From: Lineus longissimus
Taxonomy: Eukaryota > Nemertea > Pilidiophora > Heteronemertea > Lineidae
Direction of reading: 5' to 3'
Assembly (NCBI RefSeq): GCF_910592395.1
Contig: NC_088321.1
Location: 15,252,001 to 15,316,000 of the forward strand
Length of the DNA: 64,000 bases
Shown here: positions 26,301 to 36,365 of the stretch, piece after piece
Position numbering within the stretch: the stretch's first letter is position 1
Layout: each line of letters begins with the position of its first letter
Notes under the pieces: generated by a model
Database searches by the model: none
What the model was told of the DNA's origin: nothing
The model's input: the letters and a program-made list of their open reading frames with translations, nothing else
Translations under genes and position numbers: made by a program

Positions 26301-29300
26301 CCTGTTGTATGCGGTGGCGCGGCCCTGGTGGTGACTTTGAGAGGTGTAGCACTTCAAGAAGATAAGTTCAAGAAACAGAGGACTGAGATTGAGGTATGGA
26401 AATTACAACCTGCCACCCCTTTAAAGTCAAAATAGAATGTTCATTGTACTGTATTATGTATTCAAGTAGGCTTTCTCATGTTCTCATGGGGGGTGTGTAT
26501 GTATTTTTGTCCTGGTTTCAGTCACAAGGCCTTGATAGTGAATCAGCAAATGATGCCGTTGGGGTGATTTTAACTTTTGACTTTCTATCTTGCAGCAAGA
26601 ACTCGCCCAGAAACAAGCTGTTCAAGTGGTCGGACAGATTCTAGACGGACTCATTGACGGCATAAGGACGCCAGAGAGGTCACGCTCGCCGATCGATGCC
26701 TATATAACGGAGTCGGAGACCTTTGAGAGGAAAAATAGAGGGGTAAGTCTAAGCTAGTTAGCTCCAATGTGTAGCCATTTGGTGGTGAGTTACACCGCTA
26801 GTGTAGATACATTGCTAGTGTAGATACACTGCTAGTGTAGATACACTGCTAGTGTAGATACACTGTTAGTGTAGATACACTGCTAGTGTAGATACACTGC
26901 TAGTGTAGATACACTGCTAGTGTAGATACACTGCTAGTGTAGATACACTGCTAGTGTAGATACACTGCTAGTGTAGATACACTGCTAGTGTAGATACACT
27001 GCTAGTGTAGATACACTGTTAGTGTAGATACACTGCTAGTGTAGATACACTGCTAGTGTAGATACACTGCTAGTGTAGATACACTGCTAGTGTAGATACA
27101 CTGCTAGTGTAGATACACTGCTAGTGTAGATACACTGCTAGTGTAGATACACTGCTAGTGTAGATACACTGCTAGTGTAGATACACTGCTAGTGTAGATA
27201 CACTGCTAGTGTAGATACACTGCTAGTGTAGATACACTGCTAGTGTAGATACACTGCAAGTGTAGATACACTGCTAGTGTAGATACACTGCTAGTGTAGA
27301 TACACTGCTAGTGTAGATACACTGCTAGTGTAGATACACTGCTAGTGTAGATACACTGCTAGTGTAGATACACTGCTAGTGTAGATACACTGCTAGTGTA
27401 GATACACTGCTAGTGTAGATACACTGCTAGTGTAGATACACTGCTAGTGTAGATACACTGTTAGTGTAGATACACTGCTAGTGTAGATACACTGTTAGTG
27501 TAGATACACTGCTAGTGTAGATACACTGCTAGTGTAGATACACTGCTAGTGTAGATACACTGTTAGTGTAGATACATTGCTTGTGTAGATACACTGCTAG
27601 TTTAGATTCATTGTTAGTTCGATGAATCTCAAGACCATAGTGCAGTCAGTCATTTGCTTTTACATTTGGCAGCTCAACCTTCTAGGGAGCAGATTGCCTG
27701 AGGTTGTGGAGCTCTCGAGCTGTTCGTAGCTCAACCTTCTAGGGAGCAGATTGCCTGGGGTTGTGGAGCTCTCGAGCTGTTCGTAGCTCAACCTTCTAGG
27801 GAGCAGATTGCCTGAGGTTGTGGAGCTCTCGAGCTGTTTGTAGCTCAACCTTCTAGGGAGCAGATTGCCTGACGTTGTGGAGCTCTCGAGCTGTTCGTAG
27901 CTCAACCTTCTAGGGAGCAGATTGCCTGAGGTTGTGGAGCTTTCAAGCTGTTCGTAGGGACCCAAGTCTCTCAAGTTTTCAACAACAGAAATGTTCATCT
28001 TTTCTTGCAGTTACATTTCCAACACCACCACATCAAAGACCTCAAAGCCCTCTACCTCGAGTTCTTCCCGGAGGAGGAGCATTCATGGCGAGAATGGGAC
28101 TACTCCGTCGAAACTATCAAGGACATGGCGATGGAACTCGAGGAAGATAATGAGAAAAAGGAAGAGTTTTTACAACGGTTGAATATAGCAGTCGTTGGTC
28201 TGTCCTTCCCGCCATTTTCGCCAAGGCAGGAAAAAATGCATAAATGTGGGTTAGTATCATTGATGACATAGATGGGGCTCCTCCCATAGATCAGGGGGTG
28301 AGAGGACACCCTCTCCATAGCTCAGTGGCTGATGGGAGCCATTTTTCGGTGGGTGAAGGAACTCTCTCCCAATAGCTCAGTGGATAAGAGGTCTAAAATG
28401 CAATATAGCCCCATTTCAAACTTGGGAAGAACCCAATAATAATCAGCATTACTTTCAGCAAAGGAAAAAGTAGGTCAGCGCCTTCTCGATCCTCGAGTCT
28501 TTTTCTGTGATGTAGCACGAATTTCTCGTGATTGTCCAGATATGATGAAATGATTGTTAATCAAAATGTCCTCCTTTCAGCTATCAACTTCTTATCGATG
28601 CGCTTGACAATATGGTGGGGACGAGTATGATTATACGGTCGACGATGGGCCTACCTGATAAAGAGGATGACTTAGACGATCGTAGTAAGTATTGCCACCA
28701 AAAGGTGTTTATCGTGTTCATGAAAAATGAACACGTTGATAATGACTGGGTGTTAAAAAGAAGTCTGGGTACTTTTGAAATTGAATAATATTTTTATAAA
28801 GTGCTTCCTTTCGAAAAGTATTCTTGTAAACATTGCAGGAAACTGCAGTGGAAAAGATGGCTTTTTGAACAGTTTATTCAACTTTGAAACTACCAGTATT
28901 ATTTTTTAACACCCTGTACTACTCTCCTTATTCATGTACAGTGGAACCTCCCTTTAGCAGACATCTCTCTAATGAGGACACCCTATCCATAAAGAACACT
29001 AGTTTCGGTTCTAAATTGGTTTTGTCCATTCGATGTTACCTCTCTAATCAGGACACCTCTGCATCAAGGACAGAGTCTGTCGGTCCCGGGGGTGTCCTTT
29101 ATAAAGAGGTTCTACTGTACTTATAATCAGGACGTATGGATTCTCCGAAAACCTAGAAGTCACCAGCATATATTGGATTTGAATCAATCCACTTATTCAA
29201 ATTTACCCTTTTCTTACTTTTGCCCTCTCTTACTTCTTACTCCAAAGATATTGCTCACTCTGATGGTTCTGCGGGATCAATCAGACCCCTGTCTAGTATG

Positions 29301-32300
29301 AGTGGACGTAGTTCCACATCGGGAGGTAACAGTTGTAAAACATATTTTCGTCGTTCAATACTCTGATTACAATATTCGAAGAGTTTTATTGCGAAATGCG
29401 CCATGCGCCATTTCCAACGTTTTAGAGATGACCATACCATGGCACTGTCCATATGAGGACTGATCTCTCCTCCAAATTTCAGAGCCTTCAGGGTAACTGG
29501 AAAACTTTCATGATCAAAAATGTCCAAACTTTCCAAATCATTTTCAGTTAAATTCAAAACTATGGACCAATTTTTCCCAAAATGGCAAAACCAGACTTAT
29601 CTCATTTTGCAATGAAACTCATTATTTGTAGTCATTTCTTGTAAATGTTCTCTTTGAACGTTTTCATTTTGAAATGAGTTGATTTTCTATTTATTTCAAA
29701 TTCAATAAGGTTACAAGTCAATTCAGTATGTTAATTTTCATTGTGTTTGAATTACTTTGATTACAGTTCAGTTTGACAATCAAATTCAATTTCGATTCGT
29801 TTCAATTCACAACTTTTCATTTGACAGCCATTGAAGAGACCCTTTCCACTGCTAGCCCCAGATCTCCCCAGAAACGCGATAGCCTAGCATCCATAAGCAG
29901 CTCCCCAAAGCGGGGGTCTGTAGATCTAGGTACCAGTAAGTTCTGAAATTTCGTTGCATGAAAAGTAACATTACCCAACCAGTACCTTAAAATGTAAGGT
30001 GAGCGGGTACAATTATGACTCTGGTTGATTTGTAGCCTGTGTGCATTATTGTGCATTGCATTATTTTCTGCACTGAAGGTACTACAATTGTACTGGGGCC
30101 GTTATTGTACCACTTTACCCTACTAGTTAGAATTCCCAAAGTTATGAACTCTGAAATATCCCCTCAGTTTCCGGATAGACGTAGATTCGGCAATCTCGAA
30201 CCCAAACTATTGCGTAAATACTGTCTAGTTTTCATGATTCCTTCCAATCCTGTGTTACCTATTAGGTTTACGAAAACATACCCTCTCCCAGCCTCCGTCA
30301 CACGGACAAATTCCTTGGTTGATTACAAAAACCCTGGAAATGTCACTGTCAACAAATACAGCTCCATTTCTACAAAACAATGGTACCTCTGAATTCCCCA
30401 AATACCAAATATGTCAGAATTTAACCAAGAATGAGAGTGACACGCTGTCTGGTTCAGATTTTGTCATACCTTTACTGTGTTCCTATCGTAGGTTTAGAAA
30501 AATATCGAAAATACCCCCCCTCCCCCGAGGTGAAAGCAAGATCCAATCATGTTTATTGCACTTGTAATTGTTGTCAAAGAAATTCGAAGGTCTGGTCGAA
30601 TTTCTCAATTCCGTCTCAGTTTATAATCCCGTTTCATCATGAAGCGTAACCCCCCCCTTAGGAGCCACGAGTTTAGAGATACAGAGAGGCTCTACATTTT
30701 TGTGGTAGGTATTTGAAGGATTTTCACCCGAACAAAATAAAGTAAATTCTCTTTATTTCAGGTCATTCTAAATATGAGAACATCTTCCACAAATTCCTTT
30801 CCTTTGGCGCGTCACAATCTCAAACCCATCAAAATAGCATAAACTCTAATAAAATTGCAATCCAAAAACCTTACACAACAAAAAAAGTCAAGTTACAAGA
30901 AAAAAAAATTCTCATGAATTATGTTAATTTTTCACAGGAGGAACTTCCAAGTCAAGTAAGTTCATTAGCATTCGTAGCAGTGCTTGTTGTCCCCTTGTAA
31001 CACCCCTTGTATGCCAGAATAGACTTGTCCATCAGTTCTATTATCCAAATGTTGGGTTGGGCCATTTTGGTTTTTTGGGGAACTCGACACCCTCTTTGTG
31101 TCAAAGTGGTCAACTCTGTCATAGAATGTTTATGTACACTTTGGGGCAAAGTGTTACTTTTGGATCATGCTTGATTTCTAAATCTCCGGGGTATACAGCA
31201 CCTTTCAAAAGTAACATCCAGCCCCAAAACATGTCCATGTACATTCATGTACATTACTTTAGTGCTCCTGGTATTGGCTTGCATAAACAATGCAAGAGAG
31301 AGAAATCATTGGAGAATTCTGGCCATTGAAAAAACCAAGATGCTTGCCAGCGTATTTTGGCATTGAATTGTTTTTCGGCAAAAATTAATCGCAAGACTCC
31401 TCCTGTAGTTAGTGAAAAAAGTTTGTGGTGCTTTTGAAGCGGAAGTAATGCTTTCTGTTATCGATTGACTAACAGTTTTCAGTGTAAAACGATCAAGTTG
31501 TGTTTTCGATTTTTTTATTTGAAAATTTAATTCTCCTGCCCTTTATTAGAGTGTAACCCCGATACCTCTCCAGGAACAATGCATTCCGAATCTACTAACA
31601 TTAGGTTATAGCATTTGCAGGAAACCAGTAGATGTGGAGAATTGGGTGGAACCCTTAGATACCCTCACCAGATGACAGTCCCCGCCCCCCCCCCCCCCCA
31701 CTCACCCAAATACTGTTATAATGAGACTATGTTTGGTCACTAACATTGTTAAGGTGGAAGAACAGTCGAACCTCTCTCTTAAGGACACCTTTAGGACTGA
31801 GAATTGATAACCTTTATAGAGAGGTGTCCTCATTACAGAGGTGTCCACTTAGAGAGGTTCCACTGTGAATGATTTAATGATGATTGTTCTCTTAAATAAA
31901 GTGTTGAGTGAATTTTGTTGAAAAAATTGTGTTTAACTAATAAAAAGTGATCGAGCCTTATACAGTGTGTTTAAAAAAAAAGAAACCGAGATTAATTTCT
32001 TAGTTTCTTGGAGATGGCTGAATATTTTGGAAATCGGCAACCACCATTTATTACCGAAGATGTCCTCTTTCAAATGACACCAAGAAATCCAATTTACTGG
32101 CTTAGACGACTGAGCACGAAGCAGTTTAATCAATCATGTCAGAACTGGTCTTGCACACTGTATATGCTGCCATTCTCTTAGCTTGATATAGATAGGTATG
32201 GATGGTAGCAATCCATTGTTATCATTCATATAATGAAGCAGTATTGTACATTTCATGCGTGGGGGTCATTACAGAGTCGTTGTAGGTCTAGTTTAGCCAT

Positions 32301-35300
32301 AGGTGTAATTTTAGTTAATAATTTATAGACTAGGTCCAACGCTGCTGTGAAAACTTTTCATGTGATAATTCATCTACTCTAGCTTCATCGATATAAGAAC
32401 ATTTCTAAATGTTCTACCGAGCCCTTAAAATGAGTACATGGTCTTATTCTTTGCCTATCAACATGGTCAATTTGGATAGAGAATTCCACAGCCAGTCATC
32501 TTCATCATCAAATCCCCATAAATTATATCAAGTATTCATTTCCGTGCCTCAGTTATTTGTAATTTGTAATTTGAAATTTTGTTTTTAGCGCCGACGCCAC
32601 GTCAAGTTATCACTCCTCGTAAGAGACACAATTATGTTATGTTGTATGTTTGTGTCCTCGAGCAAGGAACATTCTCCACAGTTGATTAAGAAATGGCCAG
32701 AGACACCCCTGTATTTTAATTTTCATCAACTTTTTTACTCATGTGTGACTAACAGTACCAATTAAAGAAACTTATAATTTTAATCTGATATATTTGGTGG
32801 TATTATTACCATATATAGCTATACTGTGGTCCTTAAATTGGTTCCCGACATGCTTGTTTGGGTCTAAAACGACATTGGTTTTGGCCAAGTGCAAAGCAAG
32901 TGTGATTTTTGTAACAAAGGTATCGTCATCGACAGTGCTGCCTAGCTGCTAACTCCTTGCGCTATAGCTAATACTGTTGTCCTTTCATTTTCAACTCTCA
33001 GAAATGAAAAATGCCGTCTCTAAAAAACTGTGGAGAACGTTACATTATAGCACAATATGTCATGTTTACAGTCCTGCACCGATAGACATTCATTTGTTGT
33101 TGTCACATGTTTTACCTGCAGCTACACCCCGTCGAAATAGCGTTACGCCTCGTAAGACACTTCTGTTTGTCGACTACGTTTTACGTTTGTGTCCTTGGTC
33201 AAACTGCACTTTTCACCATTTTGCAAGAACCTTACTTTTGTTTTTGCGTGTCTGCACATTTCATGATTATTGCACGTTGCATGTGATCCTTCCAATAACC
33301 AGCTGGAGGAGTCGTTTGATAACCAGCTGGCAGAGTAAAATCTCATTATCATAATTTTGTGTCCTTTACAGAGTCATGGAGGTATCGTGACCCAATATCA
33401 GGCCACAATGGTTGGCTAGTTAACCAGCTGGATGAGTTGAATCTCATATGATAACCAGCTTGAAGAGTTAAATCTCATTATCATAACTTTTGTGTCCCTT
33501 TACAGTGTTAGGGTATGCTGAACCTTCGATAAAGTCACAAAAGGGGGAGCTGAACCCCAGGTTGGCCAAAAACGGTCGTAAGTCAAAAATGTGCATGGGT
33601 TCCAGGTCATTCTGAATACGGTAAATCGCCCACTTTATGAAAAATTGTTTAAGAAATACAAATATATTGGTAGATTTCTAAATTTTGGTTTTCCCATCAA
33701 AAGTTTTTTTTCACGAAACATGGTTATTTCTAACATCTGTGAAAACTCAATCTGTGGAAATTGGCCGGTTTATTTTGAAGGAATTGATAATATTTATACT
33801 AATTTGGGAAGGTGACTGTAGGGCTGGTCAACATGGCCGAGGTATTTTGTTCAAGGTTTGCACATTTGGTTTCCACTGATCCTGGTCTGCACATCTAATA
33901 TCATGAAGCAACCATCCCTGTCAAGTAATCAGTATTTATGTATACAATGTTTAACATAAGTTCTGCACCCGACACCTAAATTGATTTCAAACGGTGCACC
34001 CCCATTAACCCTTCTGCACTTTCCCTGTTACAAGAAGTTATAAAGTTTCTTTCGATTCATGAAACTTATTTCTAAACCTACAATACAGAGAATTTTTGTC
34101 AGTGGAAAAATAGATTCATATCTCAAGTTATTTTGTGTAGTCAAGTTGAAATTATCGTATACAATTTGATAAACCTAAGCTCGATAATAACAACATTTTT
34201 ACACACCAGTCAGTATAAATGAACCTTTACACCCCCAGTTTCTGGAATGGACTCTTCTAATGCTTTAGCTGGATAAGTCTATACAGGGAAATGGGGGTGA
34301 GAAAGTTAATCGCATCAACAAGATTATTTCATCCGCCTGATTTTCTGTTTCAGAAAATTCTCGATATCATGGTGAGCACCATCTGTTGGTCAATTCGCAA
34401 ATAACCTGTAAAATGTCTCATTTTCTTAAAGGGAGGATATAGCCAAACGATCTGTTCAAGTCTTCACCTGCACATCTTTTTGAAAGTGTTTCAATGACAA
34501 AATAAACTTTGTCAATGACAAACTCCCCCCCCCTTACCCTCATAACATTCCCTCCTGGTTTTGACTTATTATCCAGTTATAAAGCAGCATAACTGTGAAA
34601 TAATTATTGACATTTTATGAGGCGAACTTTTCAATTAAATTTCAACAGCAGAGGCGATGTTTTAGTCTACCGCCAGTTGAAAATGGGCAAATGCGCTCGT
34701 TTTTATCTTTGTAAACATTTCACGGTATGTCATAATATTCACATCCTCATCATAATCTTCCTTTTTCAGTGTGATAATCTTTTTGATAATTTTGTTTCAT
34801 AACCAGTCCCTGGCATCTAATAATCAATTTCCTCACGCATTTTGATTTTTCATCTCTGAATATTGTCACGGTTCAGTTATGCTCATCCTGGGTTCCAGTT
34901 ATCTACTGTTACTGGGGTTCATGTCAGAATTAAATTTAAGCAAAAAATTTCTCTGAAAAATTTTTCCCAGCTCTTCCCGACAAAATTTCAGGATAAAATT
35001 TTAGAATTTTTTCCAAATTTTGTTTGAAAATTTTGTTCCCATTTTTTTCTTGTTTATATATTGTAAGTGACCCGTCTTGAGATTTTTTGGCGATTTTACA
35101 AAATCGCAAAATACATCGGTTGAAATATATAATGCAGTTAAAAGCGTACATCTTTTTTCATGTGCAAATAATACTTTCTATTCCCCCCCAGGTGACCGGC
35201 GAGGGAAGGACAAAAAAGGGAAGGTAGACCCAAAGGCAGCAAAAGAAACAAAATCTAAAGGAAAGGAGGTAAACTTAAGCTCATCTTGAATTGAGGGCTG

Positions 35301-36365
35301 TCAGAGTGATACAGTAGAAACAACAGTGACTGTCACCCCTGAGGTCCCGGGTTCGATTCCCCGTCTGACCCTGTACACACATGATAGAGAGGGCAACTCT
35401 CTTTGACTGTGTAGGTTTCCTCTGGGGTCTCCGGTTTCCTCCAACATTACAATTGCCCAATATTGTTTATAGAGCAAATATAATGTCCTTTTTATGCTCT
35501 TATGCTCTTGACTCAACATCTTCTATCCCTTCTCTTCCAGCCTCCGAAGGGCACCCCAGGAAAAGGTTCTAAAACACCAGCTGCAGTCAAACCAGCCCCG
35601 AGTCGAGGACCAGTGACGACACCTTTAGGCAAAAGTGAACTGTTGACGGATCGGCCAGGAACGCCTGGTAGCGGCCTGGGCAGTCCTATACCTGACGAGG
35701 ACAACACGCTAGAAAATAAATACAAGGAGACGTTATATTCTCAGGTTTGTTGGGTCTTTTTGACAGTTCCACATAGGGGGAGAGCAGCCTATAGTGGCCT
35801 CCATTTCTCCCCCAAAGTCCAGATGCTGAGAATGGATAACCGGTTGTAAGAGTTTTGTGGTCTTGACTTTGACTAATGTGTAGTTCTGCCACAGATCTTT
35901 TCAAGCCAGCTTCAGGCTGACTGCCTGCCATGTTCGGTCGACACAGATCATTGGGTGATATGAATAAAGACTAGCAAATGCTTTTATCTAAAACTCCATG
36001 TACATTTACACAAGGCCTTTCTGTACAAAATTGAAGTAAAAGCATTTGCTAGACTTTATTCATATCAGCCATTGACTTGGGTAGCTACTTTGATGTGGGT
36101 TCTCCCCTATCTGATGTAACTGAATGCGGCCCCTACCCAGATCTGTCCGAGAGGTGGCATCTTTTCCAACTGAATTCTGTCATCATCTCCTGAAAATCAT
36201 CTTCATCTCAGTGATGATGACCTCATAGTATTATCTGATGTTTACATTCTTACTTATTTTCAGACCTACAACCTTTTGGCGACGGCAATCGATCACATGG
36301 CGCAGGTCTTTGACGAGATACAAAAAACAGAGGACCAACAGCGAATGGCAATGCTGATGCACTGA
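11111..36365 (+). CDS. MYCBPAP: MYCBP-associated protein (MYCBPAP), alternative first exons
   Basis: Orthologue of MYCBP-associated protein, which in vertebrates associates with the ciliary/flagellar central apparatus and is needed for sperm motility. Common exons, joined in one frame: 22660-22924, 23036-23379, 24109-24228, 24606-24669, 24850-25066, 25271-25395, 25582-25877, 26206-26393, 26596-26742, 28011-28249, 28581-28684, 29248-29325, 29828-29935, 30938-30955, 32589-32618, 33122-33151, 33506-33577, 34354-34371, 35192-35268, 35541-35744 and 36264-36365 (TGA). Together they give 948 residues plus 18-185 from one of six first exons; human MYCBPAP is about 984. Recognisable segments: ASEWDLPKPKT, IIPHSILGS, LKNWQAKMLERKKQQ, FGPSIQFAGQAARW, RFYFNTSSGVILPGD, TPERSRSPIDAY and the C-terminal YNLLATAIDHM. 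The middle region looks like an ASH/MSP-type immunoglobulin fold (inference). Exon edges are by eye; microexon inclusion is unproven. Confidence 0.9.
12483..12537 (+). CDS. MYCBPAP: MYCBPAP alternative N-terminal exon B (18 aa)
   Basis: ATG at 12483 (begins MSSKLTVKQSKKDRPK), 55 nt, donor GTGCGT at 12538, phase 1. A short, basic, Ser/Lys-rich leader peptide. It could also splice to a small candidate exon at 13197-13251, which would break the frame for the common exons. Confidence 0.5.
13197..13251 (+). other. Orphan candidate exon
   Basis: Flanked by a good acceptor (TTGTCCCCAG) and donor (GTAAAC). Taken in phase 1 after exon B it is open (GTSIHVKIMDSNIAIV...), but it leaves phase 0, which does not fit the common exon at 22660. 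It may be a leader exon, a poison exon or chance. Confidence 0.2.
15079..15286 (+). CDS. MYCBPAP: MYCBPAP alternative N-terminal exon C (69 aa)
   Basis: ATG at 15079 (begins MSTPQAKSPPKSPAKK), 208 nt, donor GTAAGT at 15287, phase 1. The peptide is strongly Lys/Ser/Pro-rich at first, then Ser/Arg-rich, and probably disordered. No in-frame ATG lies further upstream before a stop. Confidence 0.6.
16438..16993 (+). CDS. MYCBPAP: MYCBPAP alternative N-terminal exon D (185 aa)
   Basis: The longest alternative first exon: ATG at 16438 (or 16444, two codons later), 556 nt, donor GTAAGT at 16994, phase 1. Basic Ser/Arg-rich stretches such as GRRRSSVAKGSP and RRSPKRSGSGKSRKSQ surround one acidic patch (DEEVIEITDAMDFLEARRR, possibly a short helix). 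No known domain. An open frame of this length with matching phase makes it the strongest individual case in the array. Confidence 0.65.
18019..18365. mobile_element. Large fold-back element with possible 9-bp target duplication
   Basis: An almost perfect palindrome of about 335 bp: the left arm from TGAAAGGGTGGATG (18025) is mirrored by the right arm ending CATCCACCCTTTCA (18363), with a short spacer near 18193. GACACTAGT occurs at 18010-18018 and again at 18366-18374, like a 9-bp target-site duplication. Nine-bp duplications and long terminal inverted repeats are typical of Mutator-like elements, but that assignment is inference. Noncoding. Confidence 0.75.
19231..19285 (+). CDS. MYCBPAP: MYCBPAP alternative N-terminal exon E (18 aa)
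   Basis: ATG at 19231 (begins MSEKKIERRLSRGALR), 55 nt, donor GTAAGC at 19286, phase 1. A short basic peptide the same length as exon B. Support is the start codon, strong donor and matching phase only. Confidence 0.5.
20720..21290. repeat. 76-bp minisatellite, about seven copies
   Basis: ACCTCTCGTGTA recurs at 20723, 20799, 20875, 20951, 21027, 21103 and 21179, exactly 76 bp apart; a degenerate copy follows. Because 76 leaves a remainder of one on division by three and the unit has no stop, all three + frames stay open for more than 200 codons with the same peptides in rotated order. This is a repeat effect, not three genes. It lies between first exons E and F of MYCBPAP. Confidence 0.93.
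22063..22180 (+). CDS. MYCBPAP: MYCBPAP alternative N-terminal exon F (39 aa)
   Basis: ATG at 22063 (begins MAEKARPERKASRLGH), 118 nt, donor GTAAGT at 22181, phase 1. It is the first exon nearest the common exon (480 bp away). TGTCCAG ending at 22050 could be an acceptor, but the frame between it and the ATG has a stop, so that part would be leader. Ser/Arg-rich, no domain. A truncated TA-type MITE copy begins just after the donor. Confidence 0.6.
22197..22260. mobile_element. Truncated TA-type MITE copy
   Basis: Matches the 3' half of the MITE at 8122-8301 (AGCACTTGTCAGTCCCG ... ATAGAGAGGTTCTTCTGTA). The 5' end is missing. It lies 17 bases downstream of the donor of MYCBPAP first exon F. 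Confidence 0.65.
26797..27612. repeat. 17-bp minisatellite, about 48 copies
   Basis: Tandem TAGTGTAGATACACTGC units with rare C-to-T variants. Each unit contains the near-palindrome AGTGTA-GA-TACACT. It fills most of the 1.27-kb MYCBPAP intron between the exons ending at 26742 and starting at 28011. Confidence 0.95.
27665..27958. repeat. 57-bp minisatellite, five copies
   Basis: AGCTCAACC recurs every 57 bp (27671, 27728, 27785, 27842, 27899). As 57 is a multiple of three, an antisense frame stays open and encodes a 19-residue repeat (LPRRLSYEQLESSTTSGNL). It lies directly beside the 17-bp array within the same intron; I do not regard the antisense frame as a gene. Confidence 0.93.
28290..28410 (+). 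repeat. tRNA-like repeat fragments
   Basis: Two near copies of ATAGCTCAGTGG with flanking sequence (about 28316 and 28372), the second continuing ATAAGAGGTC, resemble the A-box half of tRNA-derived SINEs. No complete tRNA fold or B box is apparent. Confidence 0.35.
28938..29119. mobile_element. TA-type MITE copy
   Basis: CAGTGGAACCTCCCT to GGTTCTACTG with TA on both flanks; same family and orientation as 8122-8301. It lies in the MYCBPAP intron between 28684 and 29248. Confidence 0.8.
31762..31868. mobile_element. Short TA-type MITE copy
   Basis: Begins CAGTCGAACCTCTCT and ends AGAGAGGTTCCACTGTG, with AGGTGTCC modules inside; shorter than the 180-bp reference copy, so internally deleted. 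Confidence 0.65.
31961..32162. mobile_element. Mariner-like MITE (TACAGTGTG ends)
   Basis: About 200 bp starting TACAGTGTGTTTAAAAA and ending GCACACTGTA, so the ends are short inverted repeats including a TA. Typical of non-autonomous Tc1/mariner-type elements; family by inference. No other copy seen in this window. Confidence 0.55.
33302..33515 (+). repeat. Intronic tandem duplication with a relict exon
   Basis: AACCAGCTGG...GAGT...AATCTCATTATCATAA followed by TTTGTGTCC(C)TTTACAG occurs twice, ending at 33371 and 33505. The second copy leads into the 72-nt MYCBPAP exon. The first leads into related but diverged sequence (33372-33410) that is still open in phase 1 but has only a weak donor (GTTGGC), so it looks like a decaying duplicate exon. 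Confidence 0.5.
35283..35465 (+). repeat. tRNA-derived SINE-like repeat
   Basis: Contains GGTCCCGGGTTCGATTCCCC, a B-box-type polymerase III motif, followed by TTTCCTCTGGGG and CCGGTTTCCTCCAAC, a tail module common in metazoan SINEs. It lies in the MYCBPAP intron 35269-35540. The 5' tRNA half is too diverged to name the tRNA. Confidence 0.55.
35952..36071. mobile_element. Fold-back MITE, copy 2
   Basis: Same family as 7465-7584: TGGGTGATATGAATAAAGAC at the left, its complement near the right end, and the same unique centre in the opposite orientation. It sits in the last MYCBPAP intron. Confidence 0.85.

Larger units (their letters stand above)
29248..34371 (+). other. MYCBPAP: Block of seven phase 1-1 MYCBPAP exons, incl. 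microexons
   Basis: Seven consecutive exons of 78, 108, 18, 30, 30, 72 and 18 nt (29248-29325, 29828-29935, 30938-30955, 32589-32618, 33122-33151, 33506-33577, 34354-34371) each begin and end in phase 1. Any subset can be skipped without shifting frame. Together they encode a Ser/Pro/Arg-rich, probably disordered linker between the conserved core and the C-terminal helix. The two 30-nt exons and their downstream introns are duplicates of each other. Confidence 0.65.

Noticed and set aside
26797-27612. Regular short repeats resembling a CRISPR array
   Set aside because: Units are contiguous 17-mers without spacers, in an animal gene intron. The other arrays in the window likewise lack spacers.
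27660-27998. Antisense 112-codon frame with a 19-residue repeat
   Set aside because: The 57-bp repeat period is a multiple of three, so an open frame is expected; no unique flanking protein and it lies in an intron.
35320-35380. Possible tRNA gene (B-box-like GTTCGATTCC)
   Set aside because: No matching acceptor stem or A-box arm at tRNA spacing; better explained as a tRNA-derived SINE.
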